Source of the DNA: Stenotrophomonas maltophilia
Lineage (GTDB): Bacteria > Pseudomonadota > Gammaproteobacteria > Xanthomonadales > Xanthomonadaceae
DNA: 64,000 nucleotides
Direction of reading: 5' to 3'
NCBI RefSeq assembly: GCF_004920835.1
Contig: NZ_QFHO01000003.1
Location: forward strand, 124,001 to 188,000
Positions 44,466 through 53,675 of this stretch are shown piece by piece. A model generated the notes under the pieces. That model saw only the letters and a list, made by a program, of their open reading frames with translations, was not told where the DNA came from and made no database searches. The position numbers and the translations under genes are program-made. The first letter of the stretch is position 1. Each line of letters starts with the position of its first letter.

Positions 44466-45530
44466 ATGACCAGCTCGGCCCACGACCCCGGCAGCAGTGA
44501 TTTCGAGACCCTGGCCCGGCAGTACTTCGGCGCCTGGGGCGACGCGCTGCGTCACGCGTCCACCCCGGGTGCACCGGCCGGTGACGACCCCGGCAGCTGG
44601 CGGCGCCTGTTCGACTGGTGGGGCCAGCTGCTGCCCGAGCAGGGACCGGGTGCACCGGAAGATGCCGTGCGCCGCTTCCGCGAACAGGCGGGCAGCTGGT
44701 ACGGCACCATGCAGGAAGTGGCTGCGCGCTTCGCCGGCCGCGATGCCAGCAGCGCCGAAGTGGCCCAGGCCTGGCGCGAGGCGGTGCAGGGGCAGGGCGA
44801 TGGCATGCTGCAGTGGATGCTGCAGGGCGCCCGTGGCAGCACCCACGCCGGCGCCGCCGTGCCCGAGTTCGCCGCGTGGCTGCAGCAGTTCCAGTTGCAG
44901 GCCGGCCCGTGGCTGCAGAGCCCGGCGTTCGGCCCCGGCCGCGAGCACCAGGCGCGCTGGCAGTCCCTGCTGCGTGCGCAGGATGAATACCAGCAGCATT
45001 CACGCGCCTACGTCGATCAGATCAAGCAGGCACTGGACGAGGCCTTTGCGCTGTTCGAGCAGCGCTTGGCCGAGCACGAGCAGCCGGGCAGCCAGCTGAC
45101 CAGCGCCCGGGCGATGTTCGACCTGTGGATCGAAGTGGCCGAGGAGGCCTACGCCAAGGTCGCCATGTCCGAACCGTTCCAGCAGGTGTATGCCGCGCTG
45201 GGCAATGCACAGATGCGCCTGCGCGCCGGCCTGCAGCGCGAGGTGGAACAGATGAGTGAACGAATCGGCCTGCCGACCCGCAGCGAGATGGACGCCGCAC
45301 ACCGCCGTATCGCCGAGCTGGAGCGCAGCCTGCGCCGCCTGCAGGCACAGGTGGCGGTGCTGGCCGGTACCGCCGAGGTGGATCCGGTGGCGCAACCGGC
45401 GCCGGCGAAGGTGAAGCCGGCCGCGCGCAAGGCTGCGAAGAAGACGGTGCCCGCAAAGAAGGCGCCTGCGAAAAAGTCGTCTGCGAAGAAGGCCGCACCT
45501 CGTACTTCCACTCGGGCGCGTGACCGATGA
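44466..45530 (+). CDS. phaE: PHA synthase subunit PhaE with histone-like tail
   Basis: 354 residues, the PhaE partner of a class III polyhydroxyalkanoate synthase. The body is helical: FETLARQYFGAWGD, EVAQAWREAVQ, FQLQAGPWLQSPAFG and a coiled coil near SEMDAAHRRIAELERSLRRLQAQ. The last 40 residues are Lys/Ala repeats (ARKAAKKTV, AKKAPAKKSSAKKAA) like the H1-type tails of PhaF phasins. It overlaps phaC by 4 nt. The tail may bind DNA and tether granules to the nucleoid, a phasin-like task built into the synthase (inference). Confidence 0.9.
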   Translation: MTSSAHDPGSSDFETLARQYFGAWGDALRHASTPGAPAGDDPGSWRRLFDWWGQLLPEQGPGAPEDAVRRFREQAGSWYGTMQEVAARFAGRDASSAEVAQAWREAVQGQGDGMLQWMLQGARGSTHAGAAVPEFAAWLQQFQLQAGPWLQSPAFGPGREHQARWQSLLRAQDEYQQHSRAYVDQIKQALDEAFALFEQRLAEHEQPGSQLTSARAMFDLWIEVAEEAYAKVAMSEPFQQVYAALGNAQMRLRAGLQREVEQMSERIGLPTRSEMDAAHRRIAELERSLRRLQAQVAVLAGTAEVDPVAQPAPAKVKPAARKAAKKTVPAKKAPAKKSSAKKAAPRTSTRARDR

Positions 45531-46594
45531 AGGGGCCGCTGGGTTTCAACGCCGATGACCTGATGCAGGAAACCTTGGCCATGCAGCGCAAGCTGATGGA
45601 AGGGCTGAAGCTGCTGCCGCAGGTCGAAGATGTTGATTACGGCGTGACAGCCCGCGAGGAGGTCTGGCGCGATGGCAAGGTGGTGCTGTACCGCTTCGTC
45701 GGCGAACAGGCGCCGACCCGGCGCACGCCGCTGCTGATCGTCTACGCGTTGGTCAATCGGCCGTACATGGTCGATCTGCAGGCCGACCGTTCGCTGGTGC
45801 AGAAGCTGCTGGCGCTGGGCCAGGACGTGTACGTGCTGGACTGGGGCTACCCGGACCGCTCCGAGCGCTTCCAGACCCTGGAGGACTACCTGCTGCGCTA
45901 CATCGATGGCGCGGTGGATGCGCTGCGTGCGCGCAGCGGCGGTCCGGTGGACATGCTGGGCATCTGCCAGGGCGGCGTGTTCGCACTCTGCTACGCCGCG
46001 CTGCGCCGGCAGAAGCTGGGCAAGCTGATCACCATGGTCACCCCGGTCGATTTCCACACCGCCGACAACATGCTTTCGCATTGGGCACGGCAGGTGGATG
46101 TAGACCTGCTGGTGGATACGCTTGGCAACATCCCGGCTGATCTGATGAATGCCAGTTACCTGATGCTCAAGCCGTTCCGCCTGAACGTGCAGAAGTACGT
46201 CGGCCTGCTCGACATCCTCGATGACAAGGCGGCGCTGGAGGATTTCCTGCGCATGGAGAAGTGGATCTTCGATTCACCAGATCTGGCGGGCGAAGCGTTC
46301 CGCGACTTCATCAAGCAGTTCTACCAGGGCAACGGGCTGGTGAACGGCACGGTGCGGATTGGCGAGGAGGCGGTGGATCTGTCGAAGGTGACCCTGCCGG
46401 TACTGAACATCTACGCCGAGCAGGACCATCTGGTGCCGCCGGATGCCTCGCGTGCGATGCGTGGGCGCTTGGGCACTGACGATTACACCGAGTCCAGTTT
46501 CCGCGGCGGGCACATCGGTATCTATGTTTCCGGGCGTGCACAACGCGAAGTGCCGGCGACGATCGATGGCTGGCTGAAAGCGCGCGACGTGTAA
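45527..46594 (+). CDS. phaC: Class III PHA synthase subunit PhaC
   Basis: 355 residues, the short class III length. The lipase-like box GICQGG gives catalytic Cys147, with Asp300 (in YAEQDHLVPP) and His329 (in FRGGHIGIYV) completing the triad. VYVLDWGYPD and NLVNGTVRIGEE-type segments are typical. Polymerises (R)-3-hydroxyacyl-CoA on granules with PhaE. No PHA monomer-supply genes are next to it. Confidence 0.95.
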   Translation: MKGPLGFNADDLMQETLAMQRKLMEGLKLLPQVEDVDYGVTAREEVWRDGKVVLYRFVGEQAPTRRTPLLIVYALVNRPYMVDLQADRSLVQKLLALGQDVYVLDWGYPDRSERFQTLEDYLLRYIDGAVDALRARSGGPVDMLGICQGGVFALCYAALRRQKLGKLITMVTPVDFHTADNMLSHWARQVDVDLLVDTLGNIPADLMNASYLMLKPFRLNVQKYVGLLDILDDKAALEDFLRMEKWIFDSPDLAGEAFRDFIKQFYQGNGLVNGTVRIGEEAVDLSKVTLPVLNIYAEQDHLVPPDASRAMRGRLGTDDYTESSFRGGHIGIYVSGRAQREVPATIDGWLKARDV

Positions 46595-46610
46595 GGCTTG
46601 CTTCGCTTTT

Positions 46611-46634
46611 GTAGAGTCGAGCTTGCTCGACTGC
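46611..46634 (+). repeat. GTAG-headed hairpin (SMAG-like)
   Basis: GTAGAGTCGAGCTTGCTCGA-CTGC: short stem TCGAGC/GCTCGA 17 nt after the phaC stop. It belongs to the same REP family as 47033-47057. Confidence 0.7.
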
Positions 46635-46647
46635 CTGGAGAATGATG

Positions 46648-47019
46648 ATGTCGCAACGGATTTCGATGATGCTTGCTGCGCTGCTGCTGGCAGCGCCTGT
46701 CGCCCATGCCGCTCCCGGCCCGCAGGCGCAACGGGAGATCGCGCAGCTGATCTCCAGCCTGGACGGCTCCCAATGCCGCTTCCAGCGCAATGGCAGCTGG
46801 CACGATGGCAGCGATGCGCGCGCGCACCTGCAGCGCAAGTACGACTACCTGCTGAAGAAGGGCATGGTGGACAGCGCCGAGCAGTTCATCGAGCGTGCGG
46901 CCAGCCAGAGCAGCATGAGCGGCAAGCCCTACCGCATCCAGTGCCCGGGGCAGCCTGAACAGACCGCGGCCGCCTGGTTCGGCGCACGCCTGCAGGCCCT
47001 GCGCCACCGCACGCCGTAG
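46648..47019 (+). CDS. DUF5329-like secreted protein
   Basis: About 123 residues. A signal peptide (ISMMLAALLLAAPVAHA) precedes a small domain: AQREIAQLISSLDGSQCRFQRNG, DARAHLQRKYDYLLKKG and ERAASQSSMSGKPYRIQC. Two Cys likely pair. The phrase INxLIxxL-C-x-F-x-R-NG and LxxKYxyL is that of DUF5329, of unknown function. ATG 46648 is 7 nt after GGAG; ATGs at 46642 and 46645 are in frame. Confidence 0.82.
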   Translation: MSQRISMMLAALLLAAPVAHAAPGPQAQREIAQLISSLDGSQCRFQRNGSWHDGSDARAHLQRKYDYLLKKGMVDSAEQFIERAASQSSMSGKPYRIQCPGQPEQTAAAWFGARLQALRHRTP

Positions 47020-47032
47020 ACATAGGGGCGGT

Positions 47033-47057
47033 GTAAAGTCGAGCCGTGCTCGACTGC
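47033..47057 (+). terminator. SMAG-like hairpin serving as terminator
   Basis: GTAAAGTCGAGC-CGT-GCTCGACTGC followed by TTTTT: a REP-type element with a 7-bp stem and T-run, 13 nt after the DUF5329 stop. Confidence 0.75.
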
Positions 47058-47084
47058 TTTTTCCCGTAGCCCAGGAGAACCGCC

Positions 47085-47288
47085 ATGAACACCACGCCGC
47101 GCACGCTGTCGCGTTCATTGAACGACCGCATGATTGCCGGCGTGATGGGCGGCATCGCCCACCGCTTCGGCTGGAACCCCACGCTCGTGCGGATCGTGTT
47201 CGTGCTGGTCTCGATCGGCTCGGCGGCCTTCCCTGGCATCCTGGTCTACCTGATCCTGTGGCTGCTGATTCCCAACGAGGCAGATTGA
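47085..47288 (+). CDS. PspC-domain membrane protein
   Basis: 67 residues, a stand-alone PspC domain: LNDRMIAGVMGGIAHRFGWN, PTLVRIVFVLVSIGS and a second helix ILVYLILWLLIPNE. It is probably involved in the envelope stress response. The next gene starts inside its last codons. Confidence 0.9.
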   Translation: MNTTPRTLSRSLNDRMIAGVMGGIAHRFGWNPTLVRIVFVLVSIGSAAFPGILVYLILWLLIPNEAD

Positions 47289-47737
47289 AGACTCCCGTGA
47301 CGCCCTGGCCGATCTGGCTGCGCGCGCTGCAGGTGCTGGGCGCGGTCTGGACGTCCCCCAATTCCCTGCTCGGCGTGATCGGTGGCCTGGCCGGCATGCT
47401 CGGTGGCGCGACATTACGCTGGAGCGGCCGTGACTGCGCACTGGTGTTCGACCGCTGGCCGTGGGGACCAGGCGGGGCGATCACCCTGGGCAACGTGATC
47501 CTGCATACCGGTCATGACCTGGGCATCTCCTGCCGCACCTATGCGCATCAGGCGGGGTGGGGCGTGGAGCCGCTGATCCGGCTGGATGACCACGAACGCG
47601 CGCACGTCTACCAGTACATGGTGCTGGGGCCGCTGTACCTGCCGGTATACCTGCTGTGCGGCGGGGTGAGTGCGCGCAACCCGTTCGAGCGCGCGGCCGA
47701 TCATTTCGCCCGGTTCGGGCACGGCTGGTGGCCGTAG
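47285..47737 (+). CDS. Hypothetical membrane-associated protein with HExxH-like motif
   Basis: 150 residues from TTG 47285 (a GTG at 47297 is also possible). Hydrophobic SLLGVIGGLAGMLGGATL and VLGPLYLPVYLLCGGV flank a central DDHERAHVYQYMV, which contains H-E-R-A-H, the zinc-peptidase consensus. Similar DDHERAHVYQ segments recur in small bacterial proteins of unknown function, so peptidase activity is unproven. It overlaps pspC by 4 nt and is probably cotranscribed. Confidence 0.7.
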   Translation: MKTPVTPWPIWLRALQVLGAVWTSPNSLLGVIGGLAGMLGGATLRWSGRDCALVFDRWPWGPGGAITLGNVILHTGHDLGISCRTYAHQAGWGVEPLIRLDDHERAHVYQYMVLGPLYLPVYLLCGGVSARNPFERAADHFARFGHGWWP

Positions 47738-47926
47738 TTTCCAGCCAACGGCGCAGCCCCTCGTGGGCGGTGATGCTCGGTCGTCAAATACAAAACCCTC
47801 GCGCTGGTCGGTCGGGTTGGGTTCACGGCGTCCCCGCCAGCCCCACCCACCCGGCCAGCTCACAGGAAACCGGCTTTCCGCGATCATCCCAAACCAACCA
47901 CGAGGGGCTGCGCCGTTGGCTGGAAA
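47738..47926. repeat. 189-nt element with perfect 29-bp terminal inverted repeats
   Basis: TTTCCAGCCAACGGCGCAGC... (47738-47766) is exactly inverted at 47898-47926, with 131 nt between. No reading frame is visible inside. It may be a MITE or a large REP-like unit. It begins 1 nt after a stop codon and so may also end that transcript. The rest of the gap to 48120 shows only the ribosome binding site of the next gene. Confidence 0.8.
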
Positions 47927-48120
47927 CCCCCGATTCGTTAGTCGGAAGTTAAAGATCCGTAAGCATTCTGCTGCGATCCCGCAGTCATCTGCATGCAACC
48001 GATCGTCATTAGCCTTCGTGACGTTCCAGTCAGGTTCGACGCGGTAAGCTCTCTCTCGATGAGCTCGCAGCATCGCTCATCGAGCGCAGTACGCAGTAGC
48101 AATTTGGAGGAAGACATCAC

Positions 48121-48336
48121 ATGGCAATCGTTCTTTATGTCGGTGGTAGCAAGGATGGCGAGAAGGGCGTGGTGCCCTACGGCTTCAGCAAATCCCGCGC
48201 CGACACCGCGCTGGGGCCGGAGTTCTACACGGAGCGGTTCATGGAACTGCAGGGTGTCGGCAAGGTCCGCCTGATGGCCCTGGAAAGCATGCGTGACGAG
48301 ATCGTCATGCAGCGTGCCGCCCGCCACTACCGCTGA
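48121..48336 (+). CDS. Small hypothetical protein
   Basis: 71 residues. MAIVLYVGGSKDGEKG and VMQRAARHYR at the ends; no family recognised. GGAGGAAG is well spaced before ATG 48121 and the protein looks normal for the genome, so it is likely real. Confidence 0.72.
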   Translation: MAIVLYVGGSKDGEKGVVPYGFSKSRADTALGPEFYTERFMELQGVGKVRLMALESMRDEIVMQRAARHYR

Positions 48337-48379
48337 CCTTCGCAACATGCGGCAGGGCGCGCCCACCATCGTGCGCCCG

Positions 48380-48435
48380 CGCCGGCATCCCAGCCCAGGG
48401 CCAGTCCGAGCCCTCTCTTTGCCAGGATGCCGGCG
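48380..48435. repeat. Inverted repeat before tex
   Basis: CGCCGGCATCC (48380-48390) is exactly inverted as GGATGCCGGCG (48425-48435), with 34 nt between. It may be the terminator of the small gene upstream or a REP-like unit. Confidence 0.5.
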
Positions 48436-48543
48436 TCCAATCCGGTCCCGCCGCTGAACCTCGCCCCCTGTCAATGCCTTGTCCGGCTCCGTCGTGGATT
48501 GCCAGAATGGGGTCTTCCCGTATCGCGGCACAGACCTGAAGCA

Positions 48544-50931
48544 ATGCACGACGCCAAGAACGCCCAGAGCGCGCTCGCCCAGCAGATCGCCCAGACCATC
48601 GCCGACGAGATCGGTGCCCAGTCCACCCAGGTACACGCCGCTGTCGGCCTGCTCGACGAGGGCGCCAGCGTCCCGTTCATCGCGCGCTACCGCAAGGAAG
48701 TGACCGGAGGCCTGGACGACACCCAGCTGCGCAACCTGGAAACCCGCCTCACCTACCTGCGTGAGCTGGAAGACCGCCGCGCCGCCGTGTTGTCCAGCAT
48801 CGGCGAGCAGGGCAAGCTCAGCGACGAGCTGCGCAACGACATCCTGGCCGCCGATACCAAGAGCCGGCTGGAAGACCTGTACCTGCCGTACAAGCCCAAG
48901 CGCCGTACCCGTGCACAGATTGCCCGCGAGGCCGGCCTGGAACCGCTGGCCGATGGCCTGCTGACCGACCCGACGCAGGACCCGCAGGTTTTCGCCGCCA
49001 CCTTTGTCGACGCCGACAAGGGCGTGGCCGACACCAAGGCCGCGCTGGAAGGCGCGCGCGCGATCCTGATGGAGCGCTGGGGCGAAGACGCCGCGCTGGT
49101 CGGTGAACTGCGTACCTGGCTCGGCGAAACCGGGGTGATCCGTGCCCGCGTGGCCGAGGGCAAGGAAACCGAAGGCGCCAAGTACCGCGATTATTTCGAA
49201 CATGCCGAAGCGCTGGCGAAGATTCCGTCGCACCGCCTGCTGGCACTGTTCCGCGCACGCCGCGAGGAAATCCTGTTCCTGGAGCTGGACCCGGGCAGCG
49301 ATGCCGAGGCTGGCCACCAGTACGCGGAAGGCCGCGTGGCGCGCAAGGCCGGCATTGCCGACCAGGGGCGCGCTGGCGACCGCTGGCTGCTGGATGCCTG
49401 TCGCCTGACCTGGCGCGCCAAGCTGCATACCCATCTGCTGCTGGACCTGTTCAACCAGGCCCGCGAAAAGGCCGAGGCCGAAGCCATCGCGGTGTTCGGC
49501 GACAACCTGAAGGACCTGCTGCTGGCGGCTCCGGCTGGCCCGAAGACCGTGCTCGGGCTGGACCCGGGCATCCGTACCGGCTGCAAGATCGCCGTGGTCG
49601 ATGCCACCGGCAAGCTGGTCGCCACCGACACCATCTACCCGCACGAACCCCGCCGTCAGTGGGAGCAGTCGCTGCAGACCATCAAGCAGCTGTGCGCCAA
49701 GCACAACGTGGAACTGATCGCGATCGGCAACGGCACCGCCAGCCGTGAGACCGACAAGCTGGCCGGAGAGGCGATCAAGGCCGCGGCCAACCCGAAGCTG
49801 CAGAAGGTGGTGGTCAGCGAGGCCGGTGCTTCGGTGTACTCGGCCTCGGAGTTCGCGGCCAAGGAATTCCCGGGCCTGGACGTGTCGCTGCGCGGTGCGG
49901 TGTCGATCGCCCGGCGCCTGCAGGATCCGCTGGCCGAGCTGGTGAAGATCGAGCCCAAGGCGATCGGCGTTGGCCAGTACCAGCACGACGTGGATCAGTA
50001 CCGCCTGGCACGGGCGCTGGACGCACGCGTGGAGGACTGCGTGAACGCGGTTGGCGTGTACGTGAACACCGCTTCGGCCGCGCTGCTGTCGCGCGTGTCC
50101 GGCTTGTCAGCGACGGTGGCCGAGAACATCGTGCGCCATCGTGACGACAACGGCCCGTTCAAGCGTCGCAAGGACCTGCTGAAGGTCGCGCGGTTGGGCG
50201 AGAAGACCTTCGAGCAGTGCGCCGGCTTCCTGCGCATCGCCGATGGTGACCAGCCGCTGGATGCCTCGGCGGTGCACCCGGAAGCCTACCCGGTGGTCGA
50301 GCGCATCGTTGCCAGCACCGCGCGCCCGATCAAGGCGCTGATCGGTGATGGCAGCTTCCTGCGCGGCCTGAAGGCAGAACAGTTCACTGACGACACCTTC
50401 GGCGTGCCGACCGTGCGCGACATCCTCAAGGAACTGGAAAAGCCGGGCCGCGATCCGCGTCCGGAGTTCAAGGCCGCCCGCTTCGCCGAGGGCGTCGAGG
50501 ACATCAAGGATCTGCGCGAAGGCATGGTGCTGGAGGGCGTGGTCAGCAACGTTGCGGCCTTCGGCGCCTTTGTCGATATCGGCGTGCACCAGGATGGCCT
50601 GATCCACATTTCGGCGCTCTCCGATACGTTCGTGAAGGATCCGCGCGACGTGGTCAAGGCCGGCGATATCGTCAAGGTGAAGGTGCTGGAGGTGGACGTG
50701 GCGCGCAAGCGCATCGCCCTGACCCGGCGCTTGGACGACACCCCCGGCCAGGCCACCAGCCGCCCGGGCCAGCGCGATGAGCGCAATCAGGGCCAGGGGC
50801 CACGTCGTGACGCGGGTGGCCAGAACCGTGGCCCCAACCGCAGCCCGGGCAATGGCGGCCGTGGTGGCCAGTCGGCGGCGCCGGCCAACAATGCCCTGGC
50901 AGACGCCTTCGCCCGCGCCAAGCGCAGCTGA
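48544..50931 (+). CDS. tex: Tex transcription accessory protein
   Basis: 795 residues. Regions: the N-terminal HTH/helical part with [17 protein letters not shown], the YqgF-like RNase H fold ([18 protein letters not shown]), the HhH part ([21 protein letters not shown]), and a C-terminal S1 RNA-binding domain ([24 protein letters not shown]). The last 60 residues are Gly/Arg/Gln-rich. It is a conserved nucleic-acid-binding factor. Start ATG 48544; the open frame upstream to 48427 is unlikely to be coding. Confidence 0.94.
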   Translation: MHDAKNAQSALAQQIAQTIADEIGAQSTQVHAAVGLLDEGASVPFIARYRKEVTGGLDDTQLRNLETRLTYLRELEDRRAAVLSSIGEQGKLSDELRNDILAADTKSRLEDLYLPYKPKRRTRAQIAREAGLEPLADGLLTDPTQDPQVFAATFVDADKGVADTKAALEGARAILMERWGEDAALVGELRTWLGETGVIRARVAEGKETEGAKYRDYFEHAEALAKIPSHRLLALFRARREEILFLELDPGSDAEAGHQYAEGRVARKAGIADQGRAGDRWLLDACRLTWRAKLHTHLLLDLFNQAREKAEAEAIAVFGDNLKDLLLAAPAGPKTVLGLDPGIRTGCKIAVVDATGKLVATDTIYPHEPRRQWEQSLQTIKQLCAKHNVELIAIGNGTASRETDKLAGEAIKAAANPKLQKVVVSEAGASVYSASEFAAKEFPGLDVSLRGAVSIARRLQDPLAELVKIEPKAIGVGQYQHDVDQYRLARALDARVEDCVNAVGVYVNTASAALLSRVSGLSATVAENIVRHRDDNGPFKRRKDLLKVARLGEKTFEQCAGFLRIADGDQPLDASAVHPEAYPVVERIVASTARPIKALIGDGSFLRGLKAEQFTDDTFGVPTVRDILKELEKPGRDPRPEFKAARFAEGVEDIKDLREGMVLEGVVSNVAAFGAFVDIGVHQDGLIHISALSDTFVKDPRDVVKAGDIVKVKVLEVDVARKRIALTRRLDDTPGQATSRPGQRDERNQGQGPRRDAGGQNRGPNRSPGNGGRGGQSAAPANNALADAFARAKRS

Positions 50932-50938
50932 GGAGCGT

Positions 50939-50971
50939 GTCCCCCGTCACGGTTGATCCGGGGCGGGGGAC
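50939..50971 (+). terminator. Hairpin terminator after tex
   Basis: GTCCCCCG and CGGGGGAC pair across a 17-nt loop, followed by TTGTCGATTTTCCCC. Confidence 0.55.
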
Positions 50972-51138
50972 TTGTCGATTTTCCCCGTGATTGCGCACAC
51001 TTGCGCCTGAGGGGGGCGTGTGGCCTCCCCGCTGTCTCTGGGGAGGGCCATGACGCCAGCACGACCCGTCGTCTTCATTGACGTCTGCAGCGCCCTGCTG
51101 CGGCCGGAGGCTGCCTGCGCGTCCCGGGGAACGGGTTG

Positions 51139-53328
51139 ATGGCCGGCCAGGGAAGCAACGGCAACGGGCTGCTGGAGCGGCGCCTGCAGGAGCTGGCTGA
51201 AGAACGCCGCCGGCTGGCGATGATCATCGACGGCACCGCCGCCGGCACCTGGGAATGGAACGTGCAGACCGGCGAGATGCGGGTCAACGCGCGCTGGGCC
51301 GAGATCGTCGGTTACCGGCTGGAAGAATTGGAGCCGGTGTGCCAGAAGACCTTCCTGACATTGGTCCATCCCGACGATATCGCCCTGTCCGATGCGGCGC
51401 TCGAGGACCATTTCGAGGGCCGCAGCGACAATTACGTCTGCCTGTTGCGCATGCGCCACAAGAACGGCCAGTGGATGTGGATCCACGACCGTGGCCGCGT
51501 GTTCGAATGGGACGGGCAGGGGCGGCCACTGTGGATGGCCGGTGCGCATGCTGATGTGACCGAACTGCAGCAGGCACGCCAGGATGCGGCCGAGACCCGG
51601 CAGCGACTGCAGGCGGTGGTCGACGCCTCCGACGAGGTTGCGGTGATCGCCACCGATATCGACGGCACCATCACCCTGTTCAATACCGGCGCACAGCGCC
51701 TGCTCGGCTACGCCGCCGAGGAGGTGGTTGGCCATCGGCGCCTGGATGCGTTCCATGACCCGGACGAGCTGAGCGCCTGGCTGCAGCCGCTGGCGGGCGA
51801 CGACGGCGAGGTACCTGGCGTGTTCGAGGCGCTCAGTGCCCGTGCCGATGGGCAGACCTATTCGCGGCAATGGACGCTGCGCCGCAAGGACGGCCAGTCA
51901 CGCCAGGTCCGCCTGTCGATCAGCCGCATGGATGGCGCCGACGGCACGCGGATCGGCTACGTCGGCATGGCGATCGACATCACCGAGATCCTGCAGGCGC
52001 GCGCCGAAGCACGGCTGTCGGCGGAGAAGTTCGCCGGTGCGTTCACCTCGGCTGCATTGGGCATGGCACTGGTGTCGCTGGAAGGGCGCTGGCTGGACGT
52101 CAATGACGCGCTGTGCCGGATCCTCGGCTATCCACGCGAAGAACTGCTGCAGGTTGATTTCCAGCGCCTGACCCACCCCGATGACCTGCAGACCGACCTG
52201 GCTCTGGTGCAGGATCTGCTGGCCGGGCGGCGCAGCCACTACCACCTGGAGAAGCGTTACCTCGATCGCGACGGCAAGGTGATCTGGGCGCGGCTGTCGG
52301 TTTCGCTGGTGCGCAGCGAGCGTGGTGAGCCTGTGCATTTCGTGTCGCAGATCCAGGACATCAGCGCCCAGCGCAGCAGCGAGCAGCGCTTGTTCGAAAG
52401 TGAGCAGCGCAGCCGCATTACTCTTGATGCGGTCGCCGACCTGGTGCTCAGTGTCAGCCTCGATGGCCGCATCGACTATGCCAATGCGGCCGCGGTGCGT
52501 ACCTTGGCCGGTGATGGTGCGCTGTCGCTGGCCGGGCACAAGGTGCAGGACGTGCTGGCGTTGACCACCGAGTACGCGCCTGGATCGGTGCTGGATGTCT
52601 CGGTGCTGCTGGATCCGGAAAGCAACGCAGTGGACCTGCATGCCGACCTGCTGTTGCGGCTGGGCACGGCGACCATACCGGTGGACCTGACCCGCGCCTG
52701 GCTTCGCGATGACGAAGGCCATGTACGCGGTGCGGTGTGGGTGCTGCGCGACGATACCCAGCAGCGTGCACGCCAGCGCGAGGCGCGACACCTGGCCGAA
52801 ATCGACCCGTTGACCGAGCTGAGCAACCGCCGCGGCTTCGAGGTGCACCTGCAGCAGGCGATCACCCGTGTCGAGCGCACGGGCCAGGCCGCGTCGTTGA
52901 TGTACATCGACCTGGATCGCTTCAAGCCGGTCAACGACACCTGGGGCCATCTGGCCGGTGATGCGGTGCTGTGGGCGGTGGCCAGCGTGCTGCGCCATGG
53001 CGTGCGTGATTCGGATGTGGTGGCACGGCTGGGGGGGGATGAGTTCGCGGTGATCCTGTCCGGCTGTACGCCGCGGCGTGCCGCGCGTATCGGCGGCGAA
53101 CTGCTGCATACCCTTGCGTCGCTGTCGATTCCGTGGGACCAGGACCGCCTGCATGTCGGGGCCAGCATCGGCATCGCGCCGCTGGCGGGCGGCATGAGCG
53201 TGGACCAGGCGGTGGCCGCCGCCGACGCCCAGTGCTACCGGGCCAAGGCGATGGGACGCAACAACGTGCAGGTGCAGGGTGAGGCCAGTGAGCTGCCCGG
53301 CGACGACGCGGATGCGGCCGAAGGCTGA
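51139..53328 (+). CDS. Diguanylate cyclase with four PAS domains
   Basis: 729 residues. PAS domains at about 25-150 (GTWEWNVQTGEMRVNARWAEI), 155-280, 290-415 (SLEGRWLDVNDALCRILG) and 420-545, then a GGDEF domain from about 560 (DPLTELSNRRGFEVHLQQA). The active site reads GGDEF and the inhibitory I-site RDSD sits the correct five residues upstream, so the enzyme should make c-di-GMP and be feedback-inhibited. No EAL and no membrane helix. Start ATG 51139 (TTG 51136 precedes it). Confidence 0.92.
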   Translation: MAGQGSNGNGLLERRLQELAEERRRLAMIIDGTAAGTWEWNVQTGEMRVNARWAEIVGYRLEELEPVCQKTFLTLVHPDDIALSDAALEDHFEGRSDNYVCLLRMRHKNGQWMWIHDRGRVFEWDGQGRPLWMAGAHADVTELQQARQDAAETRQRLQAVVDASDEVAVIATDIDGTITLFNTGAQRLLGYAAEEVVGHRRLDAFHDPDELSAWLQPLAGDDGEVPGVFEALSARADGQTYSRQWTLRRKDGQSRQVRLSISRMDGADGTRIGYVGMAIDITEILQARAEARLSAEKFAGAFTSAALGMALVSLEGRWLDVNDALCRILGYPREELLQVDFQRLTHPDDLQTDLALVQDLLAGRRSHYHLEKRYLDRDGKVIWARLSVSLVRSERGEPVHFVSQIQDISAQRSSEQRLFESEQRSRITLDAVADLVLSVSLDGRIDYANAAAVRTLAGDGALSLAGHKVQDVLALTTEYAPGSVLDVSVLLDPESNAVDLHADLLLRLGTATIPVDLTRAWLRDDEGHVRGAVWVLRDDTQQRARQREARHLAEIDPLTELSNRRGFEVHLQQAITRVERTGQAASLMYIDLDRFKPVNDTWGHLAGDAVLWAVASVLRHGVRDSDVVARLGGDEFAVILSGCTPRRAARIGGELLHTLASLSIPWDQDRLHVGASIGIAPLAGGMSVDQAVAAADAQCYRAKAMGRNNVQVQGEASELPGDDADAAEG

Positions 53329-53390
53329 TCTCAGCCTGTGAGAGGACACGCGCGAATACTGCGCGCACATCCACTCATGCAGGTGATCCC

Positions 53391-53675
53391 ATGAAGGTCT
53401 GGAACCCGGTTGCGATGCGGGCCTACGCCCCGGCGATGGTTGGCTGGTGCCTTGCGCTGGCGGCCTGCCTGCGTCTGGAAGAAGTGCGCGACGATCTGCA
53501 CGCGCAGGCATTGCTGCCGGTGCTGCAGGGCGGTGCCATCGCCCTGCTGGTGTTCACGCTGTCCTGTATCGGCGGGGCCAGCATCGTGTTGTGGCGGGCG
53601 GGCCGGAAGGAGGTACCGCCTCATACTCTTGATGCTCAGGCCCATGCTTCACGGGAAGGCGCAGAGATCACCTGA
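53391..53675 (+). CDS. Small membrane protein
   Basis: 94 residues with two hydrophobic segments (YAPAMVGWCLALAACL and GGAIALLVFTLSCIGGASIV), a hydrophilic loop containing RLEEVRDDLHAQ and a polar tail. No family recognised. It is 62 nt after the cyclase gene. Its last 27 nt overlap the end of the beta-helix gene on the other strand. Confidence 0.65.
   Translation: MKVWNPVAMRAYAPAMVGWCLALAACLRLEEVRDDLHAQALLPVLQGGAIALLVFTLSCIGGASIVLWRAGRKEVPPHTLDAQAHASREGAEIT

Noticed and set aside
53322..53337. AGGCTGA-TC-TCAGCCT at the end of the diguanylate cyclase gene
   Set aside because: Too small a loop and no T-run; overlaps the stop codon; most likely chance.
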